This document shows positions 46,487 through 60,900 of a stretch of 64,000 nucleotides of DNA, one piece after another. The DNA is from Pyrenopolyporus hunteri (taxonomy: Eukaryota; Ascomycota; Sordariomycetes; Xylariales; Hypoxylaceae). The notes below the pieces were generated by a model that saw only the letters and a list, made by a program, of their open reading frames with translations, was not told where the DNA came from and did not search any database. The DNA lies in assembly GCA_902806595.1 (NCBI GenBank), contig CADCXC010000004.1, positions 1,364,001-1,428,000 on the forward strand, written 5' to 3'. The translations under genes and the position numbers were made by a program. Within the stretch, counting starts at the first letter, position 1. Each line of letters starts with the position of its first letter.

Positions 46487-47637
46487 TACTGCGCCACCGA
46501 CTCGAACTCGCGGTACGAATGCGATAGACCTAAAGGAAAGAAAAGGGTAATAACTATTAGTAGTACATGTCTACCACCACCAATGTCTTCTCGCGTCTGT
46601 TTCCGGGAGGCGTTTCTGTTGTGTCGCGTGCTCGGGAAGAGAGAGGAGAGGTGGAGTAGGTAGTAGAGACCTAGGTAGGTAGATAGGTAGATATTGGGGT
46701 GAAATTGGTGAAATTAACGGAATCGGGGGAATTTGGTGGAGTTAATGGAGTTTGGTGGACTTTGATGAAGTTGGCTAGATTCCCCGGAATTTGCGCTGAC
46801 GATGCGATTTGCTATGTACCGTATTGTACACACTACCTGCCTGACATATTATAAGGGCAGAACAGCCGCGAACGTCACTTCCTTTTTATCACCCCCACAT
46901 TTACGTACAATTGCCCTGCCTCTATGTACTGATACCCCGACTCCCGAGCCGAAGCTTGCCGAAGCTTAGCCCATCTACCCGAGATACCACCGCTCCGCCT
47001 CTTGATCTTTCATCACGAGACGGCCTTTAACACAAGCCTCTCAAAACTATTAAGTGTTCAGGTGACCGTCGTGAAACGCTCTATTTCGAGGCCGGTTCTA
47101 TAAGCCGATATACTGTATATACGGACGTCCTATTACCAAATATCGGACGACAGAGATTTAACTTTTAGTTGTTCAAAATGGAAAACTCGCGGAATATATG
47201 TATAACTTCTAAAATAGACCATATCTAATGCGCCTCTACTGCAATATCTAATGCTAATCCATAATAGAGCGGCTTTGTTCTTTTAGCCAGAACCACATGG
47301 TCCAAGCACTACCCTCTTTCAAGACAGAATAGTTTAAAGAGACCAAAATCCTTCAGACGTCTAGCCAGAGAACGTTCCAATATCCTAAAATACGAAACAT
47401 ATAAGTAAAAGGTAAAAGAAATACGCCGTCCTAAGCATAACACTTAACAGACTCAACCGACGACCTAGCCCCAAATCGAGGCGTCTTCGACCATTTGGAT
47501 CCCTTATCTTTACATACGTCTAAGTAAATAGACGAGGAGCGAAACTCCTTCCTGCGTATATCCCTCCTCATAGACTTCCGCATAGACAGTCCTTTATGGT
47601 ATCTCTTGCTCCGTTCAACCCGCAAGTGCTCCATTTC
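46487..47637. other. Intergenic region of 1.15 kb
   Basis: Just upstream of the carrier gene, 46694-46790 is a purine-rich degenerate repeat built on GGTGGAGTTAATGGAGTTTG-like units of about 12 bases. TAGG repeats lie at 46670-46688. A 67-codon open frame at 47431-47634 (-) directly follows the stop of the CCDC124-like gene but shows no recognisable domain; I treat it as 3' untranslated sequence. Confidence 0.5.
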
Positions 47638-48463
47638 CTATTTGGAGGACTTGGAGCTATACAGAGCTTCGACCCGCGCTCTTTCTTCCTGCTTGACTGC
47701 TTCGATCTCGTCCTTTGTCGCGTTATGGCTAACGTTCAGAGGATTGTTGCGTGGATTCTCCGAGCTCTTCGTGAACTCTTTCCAGATTTGGGCTTTTTTC
47801 GTATTCAAACGCTTTCCCTTCCCACTCCCGTCTTCGTCCATCTCCCGAAGTCTCCTTTCCTCGAATGCAGTATATGCGGCCCGGACCCTTCTGTCCGCAT
47901 GCCTATCAACCTTGACGTCGGATTGGTTCGTTAATGCTGCATCCAGTACTTCCAATGCATTATCAAGGCCCGACGTTTCTAACGCCGGGAGCTTTTTGTT
48001 TTCTTCGTTGACGCTGAGCTCGGATAGTGCCTGGTCGAGACCACGGTTCGTCTTTTTAACAGCTGTCTTGGAATTTTTGGGACCGGCGCGATTTGGGAGG
48101 CTCTTCTCTTCCTCGGCAAGGGCGGCATCTCTCTCAGCCCTTTTTCGTGCTTGCTCGGCCTTCTTCGCGGCTTGGGCCTCCCTAAGACGAGTCAATATAG
48201 TGATACCCATATTCGTTCTGACTGATCCGACTTTCAATTTCAATCTCAAGTAGAGGAACTTAACAACTTCGAGGGCAATCAAACATACCGAACGGGGAAG
48301 AAACCTACTTTTTAGAGTTGTTTTTGGCGCCCTTCTCCCACTCAGCTGCCTCTGCTGCCGCCTTCTTCGCATCTTCGGCGGCGGCCTTATCGGCGGCGGC
48401 CTGGGCTTTTCGGGCCTGGCCAGCCGCCTTTTTGCTATTTTCACCACCTTTCTTCCCTGCCAT
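47638..48463 (-). CDS. CCDC124/Oxs1-like coiled-coil protein
   Basis: Exon 1 is 48309-48463, the intron 48182-48308 (GTAGGT..TTAG), exon 2 47638-48181; 232 residues. The start is MAGKKGGENSKKAAGQARKAQAAAD. Residues 1-100 are a highly charged Ala/Lys/Glu helix. The C-terminal domain has DRHADRRVRAAYTAFEERRL and KAQIWKEFTKSSENPRNNPLN, the diagnostic block of CCDC124 (DUF1014). In human and yeast, CCDC124/Lso2-type proteins bind resting ribosomes near the GTPase centre and help restart translation; S. pombe Oxs1 acts in stress response. The start could not be earlier because the upstream frame is closed. Confident of family, less of function. Confidence 0.92.
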
Positions 48464-49199
48464 GGAAGTTACGTATATATACAGATATATCAAGGGAGTT
48501 AGACTGGCGGTTAATGCCCCGTTCGGATATCACAAATCTACCCACAGAGACGGAACAGGAGAGACCCTACGATTCATCAACTACATACATCATAACTACG
48601 CAAGGGAGGTGGGGCGAAGTGGCGGGGTTATCTGTTAATACCCTGGCCAAGGCGTTAGGTAAGCATAAGCTCGTAGGCTACGGCGTACATGTGCTCGAAT
48701 TTCTTTTCTGTGAATTTCTAATTACCTGTCTATCCAACCCGGTGGCGCCTGTGTCTCACCCAGGAAGTATTCTAGCCATCCCTCTAAGTAGGTTAATATT
48801 TTCAAGCTATCTCTAAACGCCTTGAGCTCCTATTTTAATATCAACAGGTATAGAGGTGGCAGCCAACCACGAGTAAATTAATCCTTCTAATGTTATAAAG
48901 TTAGGCACCGACTGGAAGCCCTTACATGATGTAAGGTAATCAACGACGCTTGTTCAGCTAATAGTTGAGATAGCCATGGTTATTATACATTAGGTATCCC
49001 TAGTGTTCCCGGGACCAGCGGTTGTGATAGGGGAACCATTGGTTACCGAGCTTAGTACACAGCCATTCATCGGGCTACACACGTGAAGTCGTGGAACGGT
49101 TAGGTCTTAGCTATAGGGCTAACGACTGGCCATTTGCCATGAAACCGCCAACCCGTTAAAACGTTGGAAAAAAAGATGACATAAGCCATATATACGATA
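48464..49199. other. Border between gene-rich DNA and the AT-rich block
   Basis: Ordinary composition up to about 49150, with the likely promoter of the CCDC124-like gene at its left. An 17-base word AAAAAAAGATGACATAA occurs twice, 49168-49184 and 49210-49226, 42 bases apart, right at the border. No gene seen. Confidence 0.5.
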
Positions 49200-49329
49200 A
49201 ACGACTAGAAAAAAAAGATGACATAATCGTATATTTAAATTAATATAATTAATATAATACGAAAAAAAATAATATAATATTAAAAATATTTAAATTAATA
49301 TAATAATTTAATTTTATTAAATAATCGAT

Positions 49330-49500
49330 ATTATAATAATATAATTTCGTATTAAAATATTTATTATAACGATAATAAAAATAGATATATTTTTATTAAA
49401 TGTTTCGTCGTTTTACGTAACGAATATTTAAAATATAATTTTTAAAAGTAATATATTTATCGATTAATACGAAATTAAATCGTTTATAATTTTTATATAT
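49330..49500 (+). repeat. Direct repeat copy A (possible LTR), heavily mutated
   Basis: Aligns in the same orientation with 61750-61920. Shared landmarks include AAATG(T/C)TTCGTCG(T/C)TTTA and ATCGATTAAT. Where the copies differ by a transition, this copy usually has T or A and the other C or G. Confidence 0.75.
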
Positions 49501-52320
49501 ATATAATTTAATTTATTTTATTTATTTTATATTTTTTATTATATAATCGTATAATAATTAATTAATTATTAATTAACGACTTTTTATTTATTTAATAAAT
49601 TTCGAAATATCGAATATTTTTATTATCGATACGTTTTTATAAAATTATAATTTATCGCGTTATATATTATATTTTATTATAACGTTTTATAATTTTAATT
49701 ATAAAAAACGTTATTATATATTTAAATATTTATTATTATTATCGATTTTTTAAAATTCGTATATTTTTATAAATTAATAAAATTATTATAAACGCGAAAC
49801 GATATAAAATAAAATTTTATTTTATTATTAATTTTTTTAATATTAATTTTTTTAACTTTAATATTATACGATTATTTAATCGTTTAAACATTCGATAACG
49901 AAACTTAAAATAATTTTATTATTTTACCCGTTATATTATTTTTTAAATCGTAATTTTTTATATTTTATTTACGATTTTTTAAATATCGACTCGTATTAAT
50001 AATATATTAACGATATAACTTTATAATAAATTTCGATTAATAATAATAAAATTTTACATTTAATCGTCGATAAATAATTTTATTATATAATTATTTTATT
50101 AAAATTTATCCTTCGTTTCTATTTAATTTTATATAATTTATAAAACGACTAATTAAATATTTTCGTTAAATTTTATTTTACTTTTTTTTTTAACATTATT
50201 CGTTTAATTTATTATTTTTAACGCGTTTATTTTACCTTATATTTTTTTTTTTACTTTTTTACATTTCGATTTATAATTTTATTTTATTTTTAACCTAATT
50301 ATTAATTTTTAATTAATTCGAAAATATTAAAAACGTTTTTTAATAAAACCTTCGAAATACTTACATTTTTTTTAATATATAATATTATTAATACTTTTTA
50401 ATATAACTTATAATATATCGTTTATATATAATAAATAATTTTTCGAAATCGACTTTTTAAAATCATTAAATTTACATTATAACGATAATAAATATTACGG
50501 GAAAAAACATTCGTTATTTTATTACGATTTATTTTATTTAACATTTAATTTAAAATACCGCTTTTCTTTTTATATATACCTATATAAATATAAATATATT
50601 TTCCGATTTATTTAATAATCGTAAAAAACCTTTTTTTATTCCTATAAAATATTTATAAATTAAAACTTTTTTATTACTTATAAAACGTTTATTTTCGAAA
50701 AAACGACGCGGTTTAATCGATAAAACTCATTCGACTTCTATAAAAAAACTTCGATTAATTAAATTTAAATCTAATTCGACACGATTCGACGTCGAAAACT
50801 TTAATTTTAATTATAAATACACTATATTTTAAAAAACGAAATTATTAACTAAAATATAATAAATAATAAAACCGTTATAACTTAAAATTTAACTTTATAT
50901 ATTTATATAAAATATTTAATAATAATTAACTTTAATTACATTTAAATATATTTTCGTTTTATTATTATAAAACCACGTTTTTAACGACACTTTTAAATTA
51001 ACTTTTTAAACCGTTTCTATATAATTTACACGTTTTAATATTAATTAAAAAAAATTAAAAAATCTTCCCATTTTAACCGAAAATTTTAATATCGATTATT
51101 TTAATTTTATAAATTATTATTTAAACTTCGATTTACTTTTATCGAAAAAATTTAAAAAAGTTTCGAACGATTATAAAATTTTAAAAATATCGTTTATAAA
51201 TTTTATTAATAAAACGCCCACGTCGTCGATATACGAAATAAACGAAATTATTAAATTTTAAAAATCCATCCGAACTACAATAACATAAATAAAATTAAAA
51301 AAATATATATAAATTATTTCGAATTTAAAATTTTATATTTTTTATTTTAAATTTAATAATATTTTTTTTAATAACGTATTTTACGATATTTTAATTAATA
51401 TTATTACGGTCGTTAATAAAATTAAAAAAAAATATTTCTACTTTTTATTATTATAAAAAAAAATTTAATTTCTACGGTTATTATTAACCGATTTAAAAAA
51501 TCCGATAAAAAATAAATTTTCGAATAAATCGAAATAAAAAAAGTTTTATTTTTAAACGGTTAAATTAAGTAAAAATCGTATAAAAATATCGTAGTTAACG
51601 AAAATATCGTCGAAATTTATATTTAATATTATATTAACGGAAAAAAAAATAAAAAAAATTTTCGACGATTATTTATTCGAAAAAATATAAAAACTTATAA
51701 ATCGTCGATTTAAACGTTTTAATAAAACATTTATTTATTACGAAATCGTCTTTTTAAAATTATTAATATCGGTGAAATTTTTTTATTTAAAGTTTAATAC
51801 GTTTTAAGGTAATATATTTATATAATTCGAACGGTTTTAATTTTTTAAATATATAAATAAATTAATTAAAATTTATATTATTATTAATTTTTTATTTTTA
51901 ATTATTAAATATAAAAATTCTAATATTAATATTTTTTAATTTTTATCGATCGTTTAAAATTAAATTATTTTAAAATATATTATTTATTTTAATATTATTT
52001 AAAAATTACATTAACATATAAAAAAAAAATCGTTATCCTTTATTATTTATTATTATTATTTTTAATATTATATTAAATAATATAAAAGCGCGATTTTATA
52101 TATTTTAACGAAATTCGAATAAAATTCGTAATAAATATTTTATTATTTATTTCGTCGATATTTTTATATTATCGAAAATAAAGTAATATAAACGGTTACG
52201 TATATATATTATTAATATATTTATATAAACGAAAAAAAAAAAAAAAAATATATTAAATATTATAATTATATTATTTTATTTTAATTTATTTTTAAATACG
52301 ATAATAAAAATAATGGATAT

Positions 52321-52550
52321 AAATAACGATAACGTAATAAATTTAAAAAATTCGTCGAATTCGAAATAATTAATTTTAAACGATAATAACGTAATAAATC
52401 TAAGAAATTCGTCGAATTTAAAATAATTAACTCTAAATAATAATAATATAATAAATTCGAAAAATTCGTCGAATTTAAAATAATCGACTTTAAACAATAA
52501 TAATATAATAAACCGAAAAAATTCGTTAAATTTAAAACGGCTAATTTTAA
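52321..52550. repeat. 57-bp tandem repeat, four copies
   Basis: The word TTCGTCGAAT (last copy TTCGTTAAAT) recurs at 52351, 52408, 52465 and 52522, exactly 57 bases apart. 57 is 19 codons, and the minus strand keeps an open frame with a repeated YFKFDEF pattern, so this may be a relic of a coding repeat. Confidence 0.85.
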
Positions 52551-55500
52551 ATATATCGTTAAATTATCTTAAATTTTTAATATAATCTATATATTTTTTA
52601 AACGATATATTTTATTTAAAAAATAATAAAATATAAAAACGTAAAATTAATAATAAAAAATTATCGCGTTTTTAAATAAATTAATAGAATATAACGATTT
52701 TAAAAATTTATATAAAATTTACGAAATTATATTTAATAAAAAAATAACTACGAATTCGAATTTAATTAAAATTATAACTTAAAATAAAAATATTTATATT
52801 TTCGTTTTAATTTTAATATTTTTTTTAAATTAAAATTATAAATTTATTTATTTTTTATTCGATATAACGATATAAAATATATTATAAATTATATAATTTT
52901 TTATTTTTTAATAAATTTTTATTTTATAAAAAAATTTTTAAACTTTTATTATCGACGTTAAATTCGTTATTTTTTTTTATATCTTAATTTCGTTAATTTA
53001 AAAAATGCGACGGTAATAAGCGATTTCGTAAATTAATATAAATTTAAAGTTTCGATATTATAAAATATCGATAAAACGTATTTCGTAACTCGAAACCGAT
53101 CGAAAATATTATTTAATTAATATTTAATTTTAAAATATTAACGCATTCGTCGCATTAATTAATATATTTATTTCTATTATATTTCGAAAATTTAACCGGT
53201 TTAATATTCGATAAATTAATTATTTCGTTAAAAATTTCGATTCGAACCCGCCGATTTAATAAATTTTTTATCGTATTTCGAAATTTTTTTATAAAAAGTC
53301 GTAATTATTATAAACCATTCGATAATTTAATTAATATATTTCGAATTTTTACGAATTAAAACGAAATTAAAAACGATAATTTTATTAAAATATATCGAAA
53401 TTTATTTAATTAATTATCGAATAATAATAATATTTTCGTATACGATTATTTTTTTCGAACGAAATCGTAATAAAATAACTTTAAAACTCGTAAAATATAT
53501 ATATTTATATTAAGTGTGTAATTTAATTCACTACGTAATTAATTTAATTACCGTTAAATTATATTTCTTTCTACATTTATACCGTTATTTTAATTAACTT
53601 AATCGTTAAACTTTTTTTTTATAAACGTTTAAATAAAATCGATAACTATTAAACCATAAATTTAAAAACTTAATTATTTTATAATATAATAAAAAATACT
53701 ACGTTTTCGAACGTTTTTATTATTAATTATAAATAAAATTAACCTATTTTTAATTAATTATTATTATAAATATTAAAACGCGACATTAAATCAAATTTCG
53801 TAATTATAAAATTATAAATCGGTAAAAATTTAACGTTAACAATAATAATTATAAATTAAAATTACGAAATAATTATTTATATTCGTAAATTAAATTAAAT
53901 ATATTATTAACTTTACGTTTAATATCGCATTTTTATTTCTTTTAAATAAAAACGATACGACGTTTCGATTAAACATAATATAACTTAAAATTTAAAAAAA
54001 ACCATATTAATATTACATATTTTTTTAAATTATTTAAAAAAATAACCGAAAATTAAAATCAAATAAATATTTTTTTTTATTAATTCTTTTTATTATATTA
54101 TAATAAATTATTAAATAATTTTATTATATTTTTAATAATATATTCGAACGTAATTTAAACTTATTTAATAAAAAATATTTTTATATTTTAATATAATTTA
54201 TATTATCGAAAAAAAAAAACGTTAAACGATTATATATAAAATAATCGAATTATATAATCGGCTTTTATTTTAAAATATCGGGAAATATTTGTAAAAAAAT
54301 AAAATGTTTCGAATAATAAACGTTATATAATTCATCTTATAAAAAAGGTAACGTTCGAAATAATTATAATAAAAAAAATTTAAATTTTTTTCTTCGTATC
54401 GCGTTAAAATCTATTTTATTACTAAACGATTTCTTTTAATTTATTATTAAATTTATATAAAAACCGTTAAATTTAATATTATATCGTAAAACGGATTTTA
54501 CTTCTTATTTATTATATAAATTTTTAAATAAAGTTTCGAATCGAAATATATATCGCTTATATTTATTACATTACAAATAAATAAATACTTAAATAAATAC
54601 CTATCTATTTACTTTTTTATTTAAATATTTATTTATATATAAAAGTAAATATTTATATAAATTTACTTCTTAAATTTTTTTTAAAAAATTAATTATATTT
54701 TTTATTATAATAAATAAAAAATAAAATATAAGGTATAAATTTAATTAATTAAAACGAAGATAAATTTAATTTATATTAATAATAAACGAATAAATTAAAT
54801 AATATTAATATAAAACGATAATATAAAAGTTTAAGTATTTTTTATATATATAAATATTTAATTATTTATATCGATTAAAAAAAAGTTAATTAATATATGT
54901 TAACGCTTTAATTAATTATAATATAAATATCATATATATAATTATTAAAAACTCGAATATTTTTAATATAATATAATATTATTTAATTTATTACGCGTAA
55001 TTCGTAATATATTTTTAAAGTATAAAAATAAAAAATATAATGTAGTTTTTAATTTTTAATATAATTATTACGATATTATTTCACGTAATAACGATGTTTT
55101 ATTAAACGGTTAATTTAATTTACGATCGTTATTTAATAATTTATATTTTAATTAAAAAATCTTTTTTTTTATTAATATATTTTTTTAAAGTTTTTATTAA
55201 TATAATTATAATTTAAACCTACGTATTTTTTATATATATATATATATATCGAATATTTTATTAAAATTAAGTTATATTTAAAATAACGGTTAATTAAATC
55301 GTATCGATGTAAATTATTAATTATTTAAAATATTAAAATAATTAAAAACGTTACATATATAAGTAAATTAAAAGTCATATATAAACGTATAAATTAAATA
55401 TTTAAGTATTTCGAATATCTATTTATTATACGTATCGAAAAAAAAAAAAATCGAATTAAATAAATAATTATATTAAAAAAAATTAATAATTTTTCGTAGT

Positions 55501-57727
55501 TTTTATTTTACTCGAATTTATAATAAAGTTAAAATCAATTTAATATATCATCCACTTTATTAATATAACGTCGCTTTAATTATTTAAACGAAAAAAAAAA
55601 TACATATTTTTTTTATATAAATAACCTTTAAAAAACGCGTTAATAAATCAACTTTTAATTTAATTAAATTAAAAAATCTTAAAGTTTAAAAGTTATAAAT
55701 TCGAGTTTAATATAATTTAAGTCGTTATAAATTTTTTTATTAATTACTTTATAATTATATATTATTAAATAAAAAGTTTTATTACGTTATCTACGTATAT
55801 AAACTCGAAGGAAAAAGTTAAAATATATATTACGAATAAAAAATCGACCCAAGTCGAAAAAATGCGTTTTAAAAAGCAATTAACTTAAGTCTAAAAATAA
55901 AAAACGTCTTATTAAAATACTCGAAATAAATACGTCGAATATACGTCGAAACGATTCGAAGTTATCCGTTTAATTATTATATATATTAATTATTATATAA
56001 CTTTTACCGTTTTTAAAGTTTATTAATCGTAAATAAAAAACGACATAATATAATCTCGTATTAAAAATGCGATAAACGGTATTATAATATAGTAAGTAAG
56101 TTAAATTTTAACTTTTCCACCTCGATTATATAACCGTTTTTCGAATATATTAATTTAAAAAAATAATGTAAAAATAAATGTATTAATTATATCTAAAATA
56201 AGGAAAATTTTTATACCTATAATAATAACGTTTATAAATTATATATAAGTATATCTATAATGTCGAAAAAATTAAATTCGATAAATTTTTTTTAAAAGTT
56301 ACGTATTTAAAATTAATTAAATAACATTTATTAAATCGTTTAATAATAATATATAAAATAATAATATATAAAATAATAACACATAAAATAATAAAATAAT
56401 TTATTTAATTTAAATTATTTATTATAATAAAAATAATGTTATTAAAAATTTATAAAAAATTAAAAACGGTAAATAAATCGATGTTTAAATTATTTATTTT
56501 TATAGTTTAATAATAAATTAATTCGTTAAAAGTAAATGATTATTTTAAATAATATATTTTTAAAAGTTATTTATAAAATAATACGTAAAATAATTAATTA
56601 TTAAATAAATAATCGAAAAATAATATATTTTAATAAGTTTTTATATATTATAATAAATAAATTTTCGATTAATATATTTTTTAAAAATAAAAATTAAAAT
56701 TATATCTTTAATAAGTTAAATATATACGTACGTATTTAAATATATTAAATAAAACGAATAATTTTAATTTTATTTCGAATTATAAAATTAATATTAATAA
56801 ATAAATCGAAAATATTATATTCGTTTAATATTTATTTAACTTTACGTTTTTTAATGGTAATATAAAGTACGCGTTTTAACCGAAGTTTTAAAAGGGTTTT
56901 TACGTTAAAAAAGTTATTTTTAAATATCGTTAATTATTTATTTTCGGTGTTTATCGTTATAATTAACGGTATATTTTCTTTAATATTCGATATTAAGTTT
57001 TTTTAAAATAATTATAATTACGTTAAAAGGGTTAAATTTTCGTTTTACGTTTTTTAATTTATAATTTTTTATAAAACGTTATAATTTAAATAAAATAAAA
57101 AAATAAAAATAAGTTTTATTATATTTATATTTTACCCGTTAAATTTAAACGAAAACGTTACGACGGATAATATCGACGATTTAATTAATTTATAAATAAA
57201 AACGTTAAATGTAAGTAAGATTTTTTTTTAAATTATAATCGAATTCGATTGCGACGATGGAGGTATTAATTAGTTATTTTTTAAATGTATTTAACTCGAT
57301 TTTAAAAAAATAATTTTTTTAATAAAAGGGAAGTCGTCGTTATTTTATTTAATTTTTTTAAAGTTTACGTTATCGTTTAATATTAATATAATCGAACGTC
57401 AAATAAATGTAATATTTTTTTAAATTATATTAAATTATATTTAAATAATATAAAAATACGGGATTTTTATTTATTTTTTTAATGTATTATTTTTTATATT
57501 ATTAAAACGTATAATATATTTTTTCGAAAAAGAAATAAATATTTTCGACGCGAAATGTTTTAATAATTTTTCTCGAAATTTATATATAATAAAAGGGTTT
57601 ATTAATGTACGTAGTATTATTTAAAATTTAAAAAACGATGGATTATAAAATTAAATATTATTACTTATATTTATAAGTTATTAATTAACCGAAACTTACG
57701 GGGTAAATGTTACGAAGAAAAAAAAAC

Positions 57728-57930
57728 GCGTTTTTATAAACGAAGACGCCGCGAAGGAAAAAACGAGTATTTTTATAAGTAAAAGTATCGTAAAAGAAAA
57801 AATAAGTATTTTTATTAATAAAAAACTTATAAAAAAATAGTCTTTTATCGGCGGGGGTATTTTAAAAAAAAAAGTTTTTATTTATAAAAACGTTATAAAA
57901 AAAAAATCGATTATTTTTCGCGATATTAAT
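57728..57930. repeat. 39-bp degenerate tandem repeat
   Basis: The motif TTTTTATAA/TTTTTATTA with a purine-rich spacer starts at 57731, 57770 and 57809 (period 39, that is 13 codons). One or two more diverged units follow to about 57930. Confidence 0.65.
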
Positions 57931-60900
57931 ATAATAAAAAGTAACGGTATAAATGTTTTTTTTATTAATATTATCGATATTAAATTATTAATTTCGTATC
58001 GGTAAATTATTACGTAAACTTTATACGTTTTACGTAACGTAATAATTTTTATTTTTTATTAAAATATTTTAAAATCGTAAAAATCGTTAATTATTAATGA
58101 TTTATAAAATTTAATGTTAATTACGTTAATAAAGGTTTTTATTTTTCGAATATATTAAGTAAATTTATAAAAACGAATTTTTTCGAAGGTTTTTCATAAA
58201 TTATATTAATATTTTTTAATAATATATTCGGTGAAAAATTATTATAGGGAAAAAATGTAAAAGTTTATAAAAATTTAAATAAATAAAATCGTTATTATAT
58301 ATAAATTAATTTTATTTAATAAGTATTTAAATAAATATATATAATTAATACGTATATTTAAAATTTTTTTTAATTAATTTATATATTTTTTCATTTAATT
58401 TATTTACGAAATAAAATTTATAAATAATAATAAATAATTTAAAATATTTTAAATTATTAAATCGATTAAAAAAAAGAAAATTTAATATTTATATTTTAAC
58501 GTATTTTTATTTCGTTTATTAATATTTATTTAAAGTTTTTATATTTATTAAATTTAAATTATAAACGTTAAAATAAAAATTATTAAATTTAAACTTAATT
58601 AATTTAAATTTAAATTTTTATTATTATCGATTAAAAAAGTTTTTATTTCGTATAAATATAATTATATCCGGTTTTTATATAATAAGCTTATTATCGATGA
58701 AATTAATTAAAAATTAAAATATTTATCGAAGATTTTTTAAATTAAAGTTTATTATATATACGATACCCTTTTAATAACTTTATAATATTTATTATATATG
58801 TTATATTTATTACGTTTATTTTATTTCTTATGATTATATTTTCCGGCTTTATAATATTTATTTTCTTCGTTCGATATAACGTATAATAATATTAAAAAAT
58901 AACTTATTATAATAATTATAATATTTACCATTATTTTTTTAATAAATTTTTTTATATAAAAATGTTAATTTTTCGATATAAAAACATTCCCTCGAAAGCG
59001 TAAATTTTTAATTTTTTAAATATTTATTTATAATTACGTAATAAAATATAAAGGAGGTAAAAAAGATTTTCTTTAATCGAATAAATTTTAAGAATTATTT
59101 AAAAAAAAATAATATTCGAAATAAAAAGCGAATTTATATTACTTTTAAATATAAACGATTTATTTTCTTTTAAATATAATATTTTTTATTTATTAATTAC
59201 GCTAATTATATTAAACGCTTTAAAATCGAATCTTTATAATTTAAATAATTTTATCTTTCCGTTCTTTATCCCGTTATTAAATATTTAAAATTAAATTATA
59301 TTTTTAATCGTTTTTATTTTAATAAATTACGAATTATACAAACGAATTATTAATTTAAAGTAATTAAAAATTAATAAAAAAACATTTTAACGTTAATATT
59401 CGAATTTTCATAAATATATTTATATAAAAAATACTTACATTATATATTAATAATAATTTTATAAACTTTTTACGTTTTTATAATTTAAAATATCGTAATT
59501 AAATTTATAATAATATTAATAATATTTACTTAAATATTTAATTTTAAACATAATTAAAAAAAAAGTTTATTTAAATTAACGTAATAATATTAATTAATTA
59601 ATTAATTTATATAAAATTATATATTTAAAACGATATTTAATTTAATTTATTTAAAATTTAAAAATATAAAAAAAATAATTCGCGTCGATATAAAATTTAT
59701 AATTAAAACTTAAATTTATTTTTATTTATTATTACGTTTACGTTTATAATTATCCCTATTATTATTATAAATCGATTAATTATAATTAAAATAAATTTAA
59801 CCTCGACTTTTTTAATTAAATACGCGTTTATATACGTTTTAAAATTTTACTTTTTCGTAAATAAAATATTATTTATTATTTATTCGAAAATAAGTCGAAT
59901 ATCGTACCTATTTTAATTTTAAAAAACTTTTAATTTTAATATTATTTCGATTATTAATAATTAAAACGACGAATTTATTACTTAAATTTATTAATAAAAA
60001 AATATAAAAAATTCTTTTTTAATTCGAAATAATAATCGATAAAAATATTCCGCCTTTTATTTATTTAATTTTTAAATTATATTTATAATAATACGGAAAT
60101 AATCGATAAAAATAAAAAAAATAATTTAAAAATAAAAAATTCGAATTTTAATTCTTTAAAAGTCGCGTAATATATTTTTTTATTTTATTTAATTAATAAA
60201 CTTATTTAAAAAAATTTAAGTTTTAAAATTTTTATTATAAATTTCGAAACTTTTTTTATAAATTTATAAAAAATTAACGTATTATTTCGTAAACGTATTA
60301 ATTTTATTCGCATAATTAATATAAATTTATATTATTTTTTCGATATTAATTATATCGAAGTCGATTAAAATTTATTATTCGCACGTAAATACGTAAAAAA
60401 AATTTATATTAAAAATTAATTTTTTTATTTCATCCTTTTAATATTCGAAATAATTACGAAATTTTTTTTTATAACTTTTTAAAAGTTTTTTAATTAATTA
60501 AACGCGTTTAAATATTTTTTTTTATATTTTTATATTTATTATAAAAAAATTATAATAAATTATAAAAAAATTTTAAATAATTTCGAAGTTTTTTAATTAA
60601 TTAAAAAAATTAAATAAAAAAAGTTAAAAAAAAAAAATAGTTTTATATATAAGTGTTTATTTATATTATTTAATTAATATAAATATTAAAGGAAAAAAAA
60701 AAAATATTAATTATTTCGAATATAAAAAAAAATAAAAATTTTTACCATTTTTAAAATATATAAACGTTTATCGTAAACGGTTAAATATTTACTTACGAAA
60801 TAAATAAACGTATAATTTCGAATTTTAATAAAAATATTAAATATTTATTTAATTATATATATTTTTATATTTAATTTATTCGTTTAAAAACGTTATTTTT

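Noticed and set aside
46490..46515. GAGTTCGAGTC word resembling a tRNA T-loop
   Set aside because: Flanking bases do not form a five-pair stem and no cloverleaf fits.
47431..47634. 67-codon open frame just after the CCDC124-like stop, same strand
   Set aside because: No domain, no splice link to the upstream gene; composition fits a 3' untranslated region.
51340..51800. Possible reverse transcriptase relic (YDIL-like text)
   Set aside because: A single short match in an AT-biased frame; no neighbouring motifs in the right order could be confirmed by eye.
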